The notes below the pieces were generated by a model. It worked only from the letters and a program-made list of their open reading frames with translations, did no database searches and was not told the DNA's origin. A stretch of DNA of 64,000 nucleotides from Ramlibacter pinisoli (GTDB lineage: Bacteria > Pseudomonadota > Gammaproteobacteria > Burkholderiales > Burkholderiaceae_C), in NCBI RefSeq assembly GCF_009758015.1, contig NZ_WSEL01000009.1:1116001-1180000 (forward strand), given 5' to 3'. Both the position numbers and the translations under genes were made by a program. The number at the start of each line of letters is the position of its first letter. Position 1 is the stretch's first letter. Positions 35,564 through 42,798 of this stretch are shown here, piece by piece.

Positions 35564-35941
35564 TCAGCGGAGCACGTAGCCAGCAAGAACTGACTGGACT
35601 TCGTAGATGCTCAGTCGCTTGTTGAATTGCTTTTGAATCGGGTTTGGGGTGCCCGAAATCCAGATCTTCAACTCCGCGTCGAGGTCGAACGTTCCGGCCG
35701 TCTCGACGCTGAAATGGGTGATGCTCTTGTACGGGATCGAGTGGTACTCGACCTTGCTGCCGGTGAGCCCTTGCTTGTCGACAAGGACGAAGCGCTTGTC
35801 GGTGAAGACGAAATAATCCCGGATCAGCTGGTAGGCGTGCTGGACCGACTCCCCGGGTGCAAGGATCTGCGCAAATTCCTGCTGGATCCTGGCCGGGTCG
35901 ATCTTCGACGCATTTCCCATCACCCCATCAAAAAGTCCCAT
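35564..35941 (-). CDS. Bacterial PH-domain protein (bPH_1-like)
   Basis: 125 residues, one pleckstrin-like domain: LAPGESVQHAYQLIRDYFVF, TDKRFVLVDKQGLTGSKVEY, HSIPYKSITHFSVETAGTFD, ending NKRLSIYEVQSVLAGYVLR. Cytoplasmic, no signal peptide or membrane span. The role of the family is not established. Stands alone between the LysR and amidohydrolase genes. Confidence 0.88.
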   Translation of the reverse strand: MGLFDGVMGNASKIDPARIQQEFAQILAPGESVQHAYQLIRDYFVFTDKRFVLVDKQGLTGSKVEYHSIPYKSITHFSVETAGTFDLDAELKIWISGTPNPIQKQFNKRLSIYEVQSVLAGYVLR

Positions 35942-36079
35942 ATCGCCTCCGAACTGATGATGGTTTATACGTCAGGGCCGCCCGACACCAAGCAGCCATC
36001 GCAAGCCCTGCGGCCACGGTCGGGCCGTTCGCTGCGCAAGCTCTCCAAGGCGGCAGGCCTGCCGCCAGCAGCCCGGCCG

Positions 36080-36967
36080 CTAGACGTCGATCCGGTAGAT
36101 GCGGCGCGCGTTCTCGACGAACAGCTGCGCCCGCTCTTCTGCGCTGAAGCCGGCCACGCACGCGGCAAAGCCGTCGAAGATGTCCTGGAACGACGCGCAC
36201 AGGCTGTCCACGGGGTAGTTGCTGCCGAACATGCAGCGCTCCACCCCGAACAGGTCGATCACCTCCAGCACGACACGCCGGTTCGCGTCCAGTCGCCACG
36301 TCCCGCCCGGTTCGCCGATGCCGCTGATCTTGATGGCGACATGGGGGTGCGCCGCCATTGCGGCGAGCGCGGTGCGCCAGGCACGCAGGCCTTCGTCGCC
36401 GCGGTCCGAGGGCATGCCCGCGTGGTTGATGACGATGCGCACGCCCGGGAAGTCGCCGGCCACGCGCGCCGCCTCCGGCAGGTGCCACCACGGCGTTTGC
36501 AGTTCATAGTGCAGGCCCAGCGGCTCCAGCCGCGCATAGCCTTCCAGCCAGGCAGCATCCGTCATGCCGCCCGGGGGGCCGCCGGGCGCCGGGTTGGCGC
36601 GCGGCTTCTGGCGCACACCCCGCACGAAATCGAAAGCAGCCAGCTGCTCCAGCGTGCGCGCCGCGTCCGGCTGGTGCAGCCAGACCTGGCCGATGGCGAC
36701 GGACGGCAGGCCGCTGCGCTCGCGCTGGGAAGCGATGAAGCGCATCTCCCCCACCGGATCGCGCGGATCCCACTCGGCCTCCACGTGCACGCTGCCGAGC
36801 AGGTCGACACCCGCCGTGTCGCGCCGGTAGTCCGCCGGCAGATAGGGCCGCTTCAACGCGGAGTGGTCGCCGTAGCGATGGGGCGGCTGCCCCGCGTCGT
36901 TCAGCCAGGGGTAGTAGTGCGCTTCCGGATCGAGGAAGTGGTGATGGGTGTCGATGACGGACAGCAC
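36080..36967 (-). CDS. Amidohydrolase-family (COG3618) hydrolase, likely lactonase
   Basis: 295 residues. VIDTHHHFLDPEAHYYPWLN at the N-terminus with metal-binding HxH, then FVRGVRQKPRANPAPGGPPG, GVRIVINHAGMPSDRGDEGL and the C-terminal RCMFGSNYPVDSLCASFQDI. This group includes fuconolactonase- and rhamnonolactonase-type enzymes. GTG start (36965-36967), 7 bases after the binding-protein stop; last gene of the 42178-36080 operon, so a sugar-lactone substrate is plausible. Confidence 0.87.
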   Translation of the reverse strand: MLSVIDTHHHFLDPEAHYYPWLNDAGQPPHRYGDHSALKRPYLPADYRRDTAGVDLLGSVHVEAEWDPRDPVGEMRFIASQRERSGLPSVAIGQVWLHQPDAARTLEQLAAFDFVRGVRQKPRANPAPGGPPGGMTDAAWLEGYARLEPLGLHYELQTPWWHLPEAARVAGDFPGVRIVINHAGMPSDRGDEGLRAWRTALAAMAAHPHVAIKISGIGEPGGTWRLDANRRVVLEVIDLFGVERCMFGSNYPVDSLCASFQDIFDGFAACVAGFSAEERAQLFVENARRIYRIDV

Positions 36968-36974
36968 GCGACCC

Positions 36975-37775
36975 TTACTTGACCCACTTCTCCACCACGT
37001 CCTTGGGAATTTCGGCGCCGTGGTACTTCTTGAAGATCTCGTTCAGCTTGCCGTTGGCATGGTTGGCCTTGACCCAGTCGTTGATCCAGGCCAACAGGCG
37101 CGGATCGTCCTTGCGCACGCCGATGCCGAGGTCGTTGACGCGCAGCACGAATTTCTGCTCGAGCTGGCGTTGGGGCGCCTTCTGCACCATCGTCTGAAAC
37201 AGGGCGTTCGACGTGCCCACCAGGTCGGCCTGGCCGGTCACCACGGCCGTGATCACCCCGGCATCGTCGTCGTAGCGCACCACGGTCGCACCCTTCGCGT
37301 TCTGCGTGAGGTCGGTGTCCTGCGTGGTGCTGCGGTTGACGGCGACGCTCTTGCCGGCCAGGTCGGCCATGCTCTTGACGTTGATGCCCTTCACGCCGCC
37401 CACCAGCGAGATCTGCGGCGCGTACGGCACCGAGTAGTCGATCACCTTGGCGCGCTCCGGCGTCCAGGCCAGGGTGGAAATGATGATGTCCGCCTTCCCG
37501 GTCTGCAGGTTCGGAATGCGGGTGGCGCCGACGGTAGGCACCACTTCGAGGGCGACCCCGAGGTCCTTGGCCAGCAGCACGGCCACGTCATAGTCCGAGC
37601 CGGTCGGCTTCATGTTCGCGTCGGTCATCCCCGAAGGCGGCACGGCCAGGTCGACCGACACGCGGATCTTCTTGGCCGCGCGGATGTTGTCGAGCGTGTC
37701 GGCGTGGGCGCCGACGAATGCGGTGGACAAGGCGGCCAGCAGCAGTGCGCGGCGGAACAGGTTCTCGAGTCTCAT
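36975..37775 (-). CDS. Polar amino-acid-type ABC transporter substrate-binding protein
   Basis: 266 residues, SBP_bac_3 family. Signal peptide RALLLAALSTAFVGAHA, then DTLDNIRAAKKIRVSVDLAV and PTGSDYDVAVLLAKDLGVAL; GKADIIISTLAWTPERAKVI is the typical hinge region. Part of a complete transporter with two permeases and an ATPase upstream. The sequence family suggests amino acids, but the sugar-kinase/isomerase neighbours argue for another small polar substrate. Confidence 0.9.
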   Translation of the reverse strand: MRLENLFRRALLLAALSTAFVGAHADTLDNIRAAKKIRVSVDLAVPPSGMTDANMKPTGSDYDVAVLLAKDLGVALEVVPTVGATRIPNLQTGKADIIISTLAWTPERAKVIDYSVPYAPQISLVGGVKGINVKSMADLAGKSVAVNRSTTQDTDLTQNAKGATVVRYDDDAGVITAVVTGQADLVGTSNALFQTMVQKAPQRQLEQKFVLRVNDLGIGVRKDDPRLLAWINDWVKANHANGKLNEIFKKYHGAEIPKDVVEKWVK

Positions 37776-37806
37776 GTTGTCTCCAGTCGTTGCGGGGAAG
37801 GAACTC

Positions 37807-38532
37807 TCAAAGGCCGGCGCCGAGGAACTGCTGCAGTTCCGCCGTCTGCGGCCGGTCGAACATGCCGGGGCCGCCCTGCTCCCAGACGCGGCCCTTGTGC
37901 ATGAACAGCGTGGTGTGCGCGACGTTGCGCGCGAAAGCCATCTCGTGGGTGACCAGCACCATGGTCATCCCGCCGGCCGCCAGGTCGGCCATCACCTTGA
38001 GGACCTCGCCCGTGAGCTGGGGGTCGAGGGCCGACGTCACTTCGTCGAACAGCATCACCTGCGGCTCCATGGCCAGGGAGCGCGCAATGGCCACCCGCTG
38101 CTGCTGGCCGCCCGAGAGTTGCTCGGGGTAGCTTGCGGCCTTGTCGGACAGGCCCACCTGCGCCAGCACGCGGGCGGTCAGCTCGTTCGCTTCGGCGCGC
38201 GTCTTGCCCTTGCTGTGCCGCGGCGCCAGGGCAATGTTCTCGGCCGCCGTGAGGTGCGGGAACAGGTTGTAGCTCTGGAAGACGATGCCCACGTCGCGGC
38301 GCAGCTGGCGCAGATCGAGCCTGGGATCGCTCACCTCGTGCCCGCACACCTGGATGCGGCCCTGGTCGATGCGCTCCAGGCGGTCGATGCAACGCAGCGC
38401 CGTGCTCTTGCCGGAGCCGCTGCGGCCGATGATGGCGAACACTTCGCCCTTGTTGACGCTGAAGCTCACGCCGTCGAGCACCTTCAGCGCCCCGAAACTC
38501 TTGTGCACGTTGTCGAGCAGGATGATGCTCAT
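37807..38532 (-). CDS. ABC transporter ATP-binding protein (GlnQ/HisP type)
   Basis: 241 residues. Walker A IIGRSGSGKSTALRCIDRLE, Q-loop VFQSYNLFPHLTAAEN, signature LSGGQQQRVAIARSLAMEPQ, Walker B VMLFDEVTSALDPQLT and switch VTHEMAF. The ATG at 38532 overlaps the upstream permease stop (ATGA), a sign of stoichiometric expression with the permeases. Confidence 0.95.
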   Translation of the reverse strand: MSIILLDNVHKSFGALKVLDGVSFSVNKGEVFAIIGRSGSGKSTALRCIDRLERIDQGRIQVCGHEVSDPRLDLRQLRRDVGIVFQSYNLFPHLTAAENIALAPRHSKGKTRAEANELTARVLAQVGLSDKAASYPEQLSGGQQQRVAIARSLAMEPQVMLFDEVTSALDPQLTGEVLKVMADLAAGGMTMVLVTHEMAFARNVAHTTLFMHKGRVWEQGGPGMFDRPQTAELQQFLGAGL

Positions 38533-39200
38533 GCCGTGGCAACCTCCACGCGATGGGCCACCAGCAGGCGGCGTTCCAGTTGCCGGCTCCACCACGACAG
38601 CGGGAAGCACAGCAGGAAGTAGAGACCCGCCACCAGCATGTAGACCAGGAACGGCTCGAACAGCGAGTTGTTGACCACCTGGCCGGCGCGGGCCAGCTCG
38701 ACGAAGCCGACCACCGAAGCCAGCGACGTGTTCTTGACGATCTGCACCATGAAGCCCACCGTGGGCGGGGTCGCGATGCGCAGCGCCTGCGGCAGCACCA
38801 CCAGCCCCATCCGCTGGACCCTCGACAGCGCCAGGCACTCGGCGGCCTCCCACTGGGTGCGCGGCACGGCCTGGATGCAGCCGCGCCAGATCTCACCGAT
38901 GTAGGCGCTGACGTAGATCGTCATCGAGATGCCTGCCGCCACCAGCGCCGGCAGGCTCAGGCCGGCGATGCTGAGGCCGAAGTACGACAGGAACATCAGG
39001 ATCAGCAGCGGCGTGCCCTGCACCAATTGCACATAGGCCGTCGAGAGCCAGCGCAGCGCCCGGACGGGCGAGATGCGGCACAGCGCCACGATGAATCCGA
39101 GCAGCCCGCCGCCGGCGAACGCGATCAGCGACAGCACCAGGGTCCAGCCGGCCCCTTGCAGCAGGAACACCAGGTGGTTCGCGTTGAAGGCGATGGTCAC
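38529..39200 (-). CDS. ABC transporter permease (HisM/GlnP type)
   Basis: 223 residues, about five membrane helices. Cytoplasmic EAA loop near WEAAECLALSRVQRMGLVVL couples to the ATPase. The GTG start at 39200 overlaps the stop of the first permease (GTGA). Neighbours show it forms the membrane pair with the 39197 gene product. Confidence 0.92.
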   Translation of the reverse strand: MTIAFNANHLVFLLQGAGWTLVLSLIAFAGGGLLGFIVALCRISPVRALRWLSTAYVQLVQGTPLLILMFLSYFGLSIAGLSLPALVAAGISMTIYVSAYIGEIWRGCIQAVPRTQWEAAECLALSRVQRMGLVVLPQALRIATPPTVGFMVQIVKNTSLASVVGFVELARAGQVVNNSLFEPFLVYMLVAGLYFLLCFPLSWWSRQLERRLLVAHRVEVATA

Positions 39201-39880
39201 AGCGGCGTTCCCAGCTTGCGGCGGCGGGTGAACAGCGCCTGGCCGGTGACCCAGAAGGCACCGCGCATCAGGAGCGACAACAGCAGGTAGAACACCGCCA
39301 CCACAGCATAGGTTTCGAAGGAGCGGAAGGTGTCGGACTGCACCCGGTTCGCGATGGCCGTGAGCTCTTCCGCCGAGATCTGCGACGTGATGGACGTGGC
39401 CAGCATGAGCAGCACGAACTGGCTGGTGAGCGCGGGATAGACCCGCTCCATCGCCGGTCGCAGGATGACGTGCCAGTAGATCTGCGCGCGGGAGAGCGCC
39501 AGGCATTCCGCGGCCTCGATCTGGCTCCTGTGGATCGACTCGATGCCGGCGCGCATGATCTCGGTGGTGTAGGCCCCCACGTTGATGACCATCGCCAGCA
39601 CCGCGGCAATGAAGGCCGGCACCTTCAGCCCGATGCTGGCCAGCCCGAAGTACACCAGGAAGATCTGCACCAGCAGGGGCGTGTTGCGGATGGCCTCCAC
39701 GTAGACCGCACAGGAGCGCGCCACCAGCCGGTTGCTGCTGCCGCGCCCGATGGCGCACAACGTGCCGATGACCAGGCCGAGCAGCGTCGCGGCCACCGAC
39801 AACTTGACGGTCAGCCAGGCGCCGTGCAGGAACAGCGGCCATTGGGCCAGGACGCTGGTGAAATCGAACTTGTAGGTCAC
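39197..39880 (-). CDS. ABC transporter permease (HisQ/GlnP type)
   Basis: 227 residues, about five membrane helices (WLTVKLSVAATLLGLVIGTL and others), EAA loop IEAAECLALSRAQIYWHVIL, and the NTPLLVQIFLVYFGL helix. GTG start at 39880 overlaps the ribokinase stop (GTGA). Second membrane half of the transporter. Confidence 0.92.
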   Translation of the reverse strand: MTYKFDFTSVLAQWPLFLHGAWLTVKLSVAATLLGLVIGTLCAIGRGSSNRLVARSCAVYVEAIRNTPLLVQIFLVYFGLASIGLKVPAFIAAVLAMVINVGAYTTEIMRAGIESIHRSQIEAAECLALSRAQIYWHVILRPAMERVYPALTSQFVLLMLATSITSQISAEELTAIANRVQSDTFRSFETYAVVAVFYLLLSLLMRGAFWVTGQALFTRRRKLGTPL

Positions 39881-40836
39881 TGCTCGGCCGCCGGCGGGCA
39901 TGCAAGGGCGCAGGGCGGTGCCACCTGCTGCACTTGTTCGAGTTCGTGCAGCCGCGGGATCGAGGCCTGGGCGCCCGCCCGGGTGACGCAGAGCGTGGCA
40001 GCCTGGATCCCCCGCATGACCGCGGAGTCGGTGGAATGGCCGGCGGCTCGCGCGGCGCACATCGCGCCGATGAACGTGTCGCCCGCGGCCGTGGTGTCGA
40101 CCGTCTTGACCGCAATCGCGCCGAAGTGTCGGCAGCCGTCCTCATCCGCGACGACCACCCCCTGGCTGCCCAAGGTCACGATCGCCGTCGAGGGCCCGCG
40201 CCGGCGGATCGCGGTCGCAGCCTTCGCCGCGCTGGCCGGATCCACCACGGGCAGGCCCGCCAGATCCGCGGCCTCGATCTCGTTCATCACGATGATGTCG
40301 ACCAGCGACCAGAGCTCTTCGGGCAGCTTGCAGACGGGTGCCGGGTTCAGCACCACGATCGCCTTCCTCGCCCGCATGGCCTTGGCCGCACGAACGACCT
40401 CGGGCATCGGAACTTCGCACTGCAGGAGCAGGAATTGCCCGGCGACCGCTCGTCCCAGGACTTCGTGGTCCGCCTTCAGCAACTCGTTGGCGCCGGGAAC
40501 GAGGGTGATGCGGTTCTCGCCCTCCGCATCGACCATGACGACGGCGACACCGGTGCTGTCGCCCGCGGCGCGGACATGGGTCACGTCGATCCCATCCGCG
40601 GCAAGCGCGTTGCGCAAGGCCGTGCCGAAGTCGTCCTGCCCCACGCATCCCACCATGGCGACGCTTGCGCCTTGGCGGGCGCAAGCGACGGCCTGGTTCG
40701 CACCCTTGCCGCCGGGGTTCGCCATGAACCCTGCCCCCCGCAGCGTCTCGCCGCCGCGCGGCGCTCTCTCCACACGGACCATGAGGTCCATGTTCAGGCT
40801 GCCGAAGACGACGATCAGGGGATCGGCTCGCGTCAT
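39877..40836 (-). CDS. rbsK: Ribokinase (PfkB-family carbohydrate kinase)
   Basis: 319 residues. PfkB signature 1 region FMANPGGKGANQAVACARQG (residues ~38-57) and signature 2 VDTTAAGDTFIGAMCAARAA with the catalytic Asp of AGDTF; NEIEAADLAGL in between. Phosphorylates ribose or a related sugar in the cytoplasm. In this operon it is paired with an RpiB-type isomerase and an ABC importer not of the RbsABC kind, so the true sugar may not be ribose. Confidence 0.88.
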   Translation of the reverse strand: MTRADPLIVVFGSLNMDLMVRVERAPRGGETLRGAGFMANPGGKGANQAVACARQGASVAMVGCVGQDDFGTALRNALAADGIDVTHVRAAGDSTGVAVVMVDAEGENRITLVPGANELLKADHEVLGRAVAGQFLLLQCEVPMPEVVRAAKAMRARKAIVVLNPAPVCKLPEELWSLVDIIVMNEIEAADLAGLPVVDPASAAKAATAIRRRGPSTAIVTLGSQGVVVADEDGCRHFGAIAVKTVDTTAAGDTFIGAMCAARAAGHSTDSAVMRGIQAATLCVTRAGAQASIPRLHELEQVQQVAPPCALACPPAAEQ

Positions 40837-40848
40837 GGGATCGGCTTG

Positions 40849-41622
40849 TCAGGAGACCCGCTGCGTCGGGCGCGGCCGGCTGCGCCCTTGCGCATCCGCG
40901 ACCGCAGCGTCTTCACGCAGGTTCGCGCCGATCTCGAAGTGCTCGGTCAGCAGCGCATCCGCTTCGGACGGGTTCTTGCGCCGGATCGCCTGCAGGATGG
41001 CCTCGTGGTGGCCGATGAGATAGGTGTCCACATCGGGGACGTTGGCAATCACCTGCCTGCGTTCCATGTGCGACTCCTGCAGCAGCTTGGCGACCGCGGC
41101 GTAGACGCTGGAGAGCGCCGGCGAGTGGGACGCCTCCACGATCATCGTGTGGAAGTGAAAGTCCGCCTCGCCGCCCCGCACGGGATCGGCGATGGTTTCC
41201 TTGATGGCCTGCAGGGCCTGCGACAGCCTTTCCAGGTCCGGCGCGAGGGCGCGTGAGCACGCCAGGCGGATCGCCTGCCGCTCGATCGCGATGCGCGCCT
41301 GCATCACGTCATCGACCGCGCCCGCCTGCTGGGCCAGGACCAGGCTGAAGTAGTCGGCCAGGGCCGTGAAGTTCGGCTCCCGGACAACCGTTCCGTAGCC
41401 GCGCCTGATCTCGACCGCACCCAGCGTGGACAACGCCGTCAGGGCCTCGCGGATGACCGGACGGCTGACGCCGAGTGCGCTGGCGAGGTCACGTTCCGGC
41501 AACAGCCGGTCGCCGGTCTTCAGGCGGCCCGTCACCAGCTGGTCGCGAAGGAACGACAGGACGCGGTCGTATCCGTCCTGGTTCGTGTCGTCCTGCTGGA
41601 CGATCTTGATCGGCTTGCTCAT
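40849..41622 (-). CDS. FadR/GntR-family transcriptional regulator
   Basis: 257 residues. GntR winged helix (GDRLLPERDLASALGVSRPV, IREALTALSTLGAVEIRRGY) and an all-helical FCD domain with metal/ligand residues (FHFHTMIVEASHSPALSSVY, HHEAILQAIRR). Sits between rpiB and rbsK. The dyad TGGT-AAG-ACCA upstream of rpiB (42251-42261) has the form of FadR/PdhR-type operators, so autoregulation of the whole operon is likely. Confidence 0.92.
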   Translation of the reverse strand: MSKPIKIVQQDDTNQDGYDRVLSFLRDQLVTGRLKTGDRLLPERDLASALGVSRPVIREALTALSTLGAVEIRRGYGTVVREPNFTALADYFSLVLAQQAGAVDDVMQARIAIERQAIRLACSRALAPDLERLSQALQAIKETIADPVRGGEADFHFHTMIVEASHSPALSSVYAAVAKLLQESHMERRQVIANVPDVDTYLIGHHEAILQAIRRKNPSEADALLTEHFEIGANLREDAAVADAQGRSRPRPTQRVS

Positions 41623-41653
41623 CGCGTGACCGGCTCCCCAGCAGGGGCGGCGC

Positions 41654-42178
41654 CTACCTGGTTCCTTGCGTCAAGGCCCGTGCCTCTTCACGCTCGAGGT
41701 CGCCGAGCTTCTCCACGCGACGGCGGAAATGCTCCTCCGTGCTGAACTCCGCTGCCAGGAATGTTTCGATGACGTCCCGGGCCACCTGCGGCCCGATGAT
41801 CCATGCGCCGATGCACAGGACATTGACGTCGTCATGCTCCACGGCCTGGCGGGCCACGAACGTGTCGTGGCACACCGCGGCACGGATGCCAGGCATCTTG
41901 TTGGCCGCGATGCAGGCACCCGCACCGGTGCCGCAGACGAGGATGACCCGCTTGACCTTTCCCTCACGAATGAGGGAGATTGCCTTGCGCGTGACATCCG
42001 GAAAGTCGACGGGCGAGTCCGAGTTCGCCCCGACGTCGACGACTTCATCGCAGTGTTGCGCGAGGACACCGGAAACGAACCCCTTCAGGAGGAACCCGGC
42101 GTGGTCGTTCGCGAGGCCGATCGCCGGCCAGCGCGGCACCGCGATCGCGTGCGGTGAGCGTGCTTCGTCTCTGGACAT
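41654..42178 (-). CDS. RpiB/LacAB-family sugar-phosphate isomerase
   Basis: 174 residues. AIGLANDHAGFLLKGFVSGV (Asp-His pair near residue 25), and the active-site loop VCGTGAGACIAANKMPGIRA with the anion-binding GTG. Isomerises an aldose/ketose phosphate in the cytoplasm; ribose-5-phosphate or a tetrose-phosphate fit the family. AGGAGAGG precedes the ATG. First gene of the operon, with about 25 C-terminal residues more than compact RpiB. Confidence 0.88.
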   Translation of the reverse strand: MSRDEARSPHAIAVPRWPAIGLANDHAGFLLKGFVSGVLAQHCDEVVDVGANSDSPVDFPDVTRKAISLIREGKVKRVILVCGTGAGACIAANKMPGIRAAVCHDTFVARQAVEHDDVNVLCIGAWIIGPQVARDVIETFLAAEFSTEEHFRRRVEKLGDLEREEARALTQGTR

Positions 42179-42243
42179 TGGAATCCTCTCCTTCCAGCAA
42201 CAAGGCTGGCGTCGACGTCTGCGGCGGCGGCACGGCTGGTTGC

Positions 42244-42261
42244 CTTACCGTGGTAAGACCA
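42244..42261. promoter_or_regulatory. FadR/PdhR-type operator upstream of the rpiB operon
   Basis: Two overlapping dyads: CTTACC-GT-GGTAAG (42244-42257) and TGGT-AAG-ACCA (42251-42261). The second has the TGGT-N3-ACCA form bound by FadR-subfamily GntR regulators. It lies 66-83 bases before the rpiB start, in promoter position, and the second gene of the operon codes for such a regulator. Confidence 0.65.
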
Positions 42262-42562
42262 AGGATAGACCAGCGATTTCACGGGTGTCAACGGTGGCTA
42301 CGCCTAGCCGGCAGCCGCCCCTGTGATCGAGGAACACGGCCATCCCGCATCCAGGGATCCGGGACCTCATAGACGACTGACGGGATGAGCCGCGCCCCTG
42401 GCGAGGCGGGTGGTTCGGGCGCTGGTCGGGCCCGGATGTCCGGCTGGCGGATGCAGGCATCCCATGTCGGGAGGCGAGCGAATGGGCGTCGCCCAGGCGT
42501 GCAGCAGCGCCACGCTCTCCGCACTGCACCCGGAGCCACGCACCACCGATTCCCGTTGCCGC

Positions 42563-42598
42563 AAAAAACAAAGCCGGCCAACGTGAGTTGACCGGCTT
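42563..42598 (-). terminator. Rho-independent terminator behind tRNA-Leu
   Basis: Read on the minus strand: a 12-bp stem with one mismatch (42587-42598 with 42571-42582), a 4-base loop, then TTTGTTTTTT (42561-42570 region). Placed 12 bases after the tRNA 3' end, so it ends tRNA transcription. Confidence 0.85.
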
Positions 42599-42609
42599 CA
42601 TCAATGTTC

Positions 42610-42694
<85 letters not shown>

Positions 42695-42798
42695 ATTTCA
42701 GGAAGAGGTGGATTCTATATTGATCAGCCACCATCTTCAGCTGCCATGTCCGCTTCCGACCCGATGACAGACAGCGATCACTCGCGCGGTCTCGTCGT

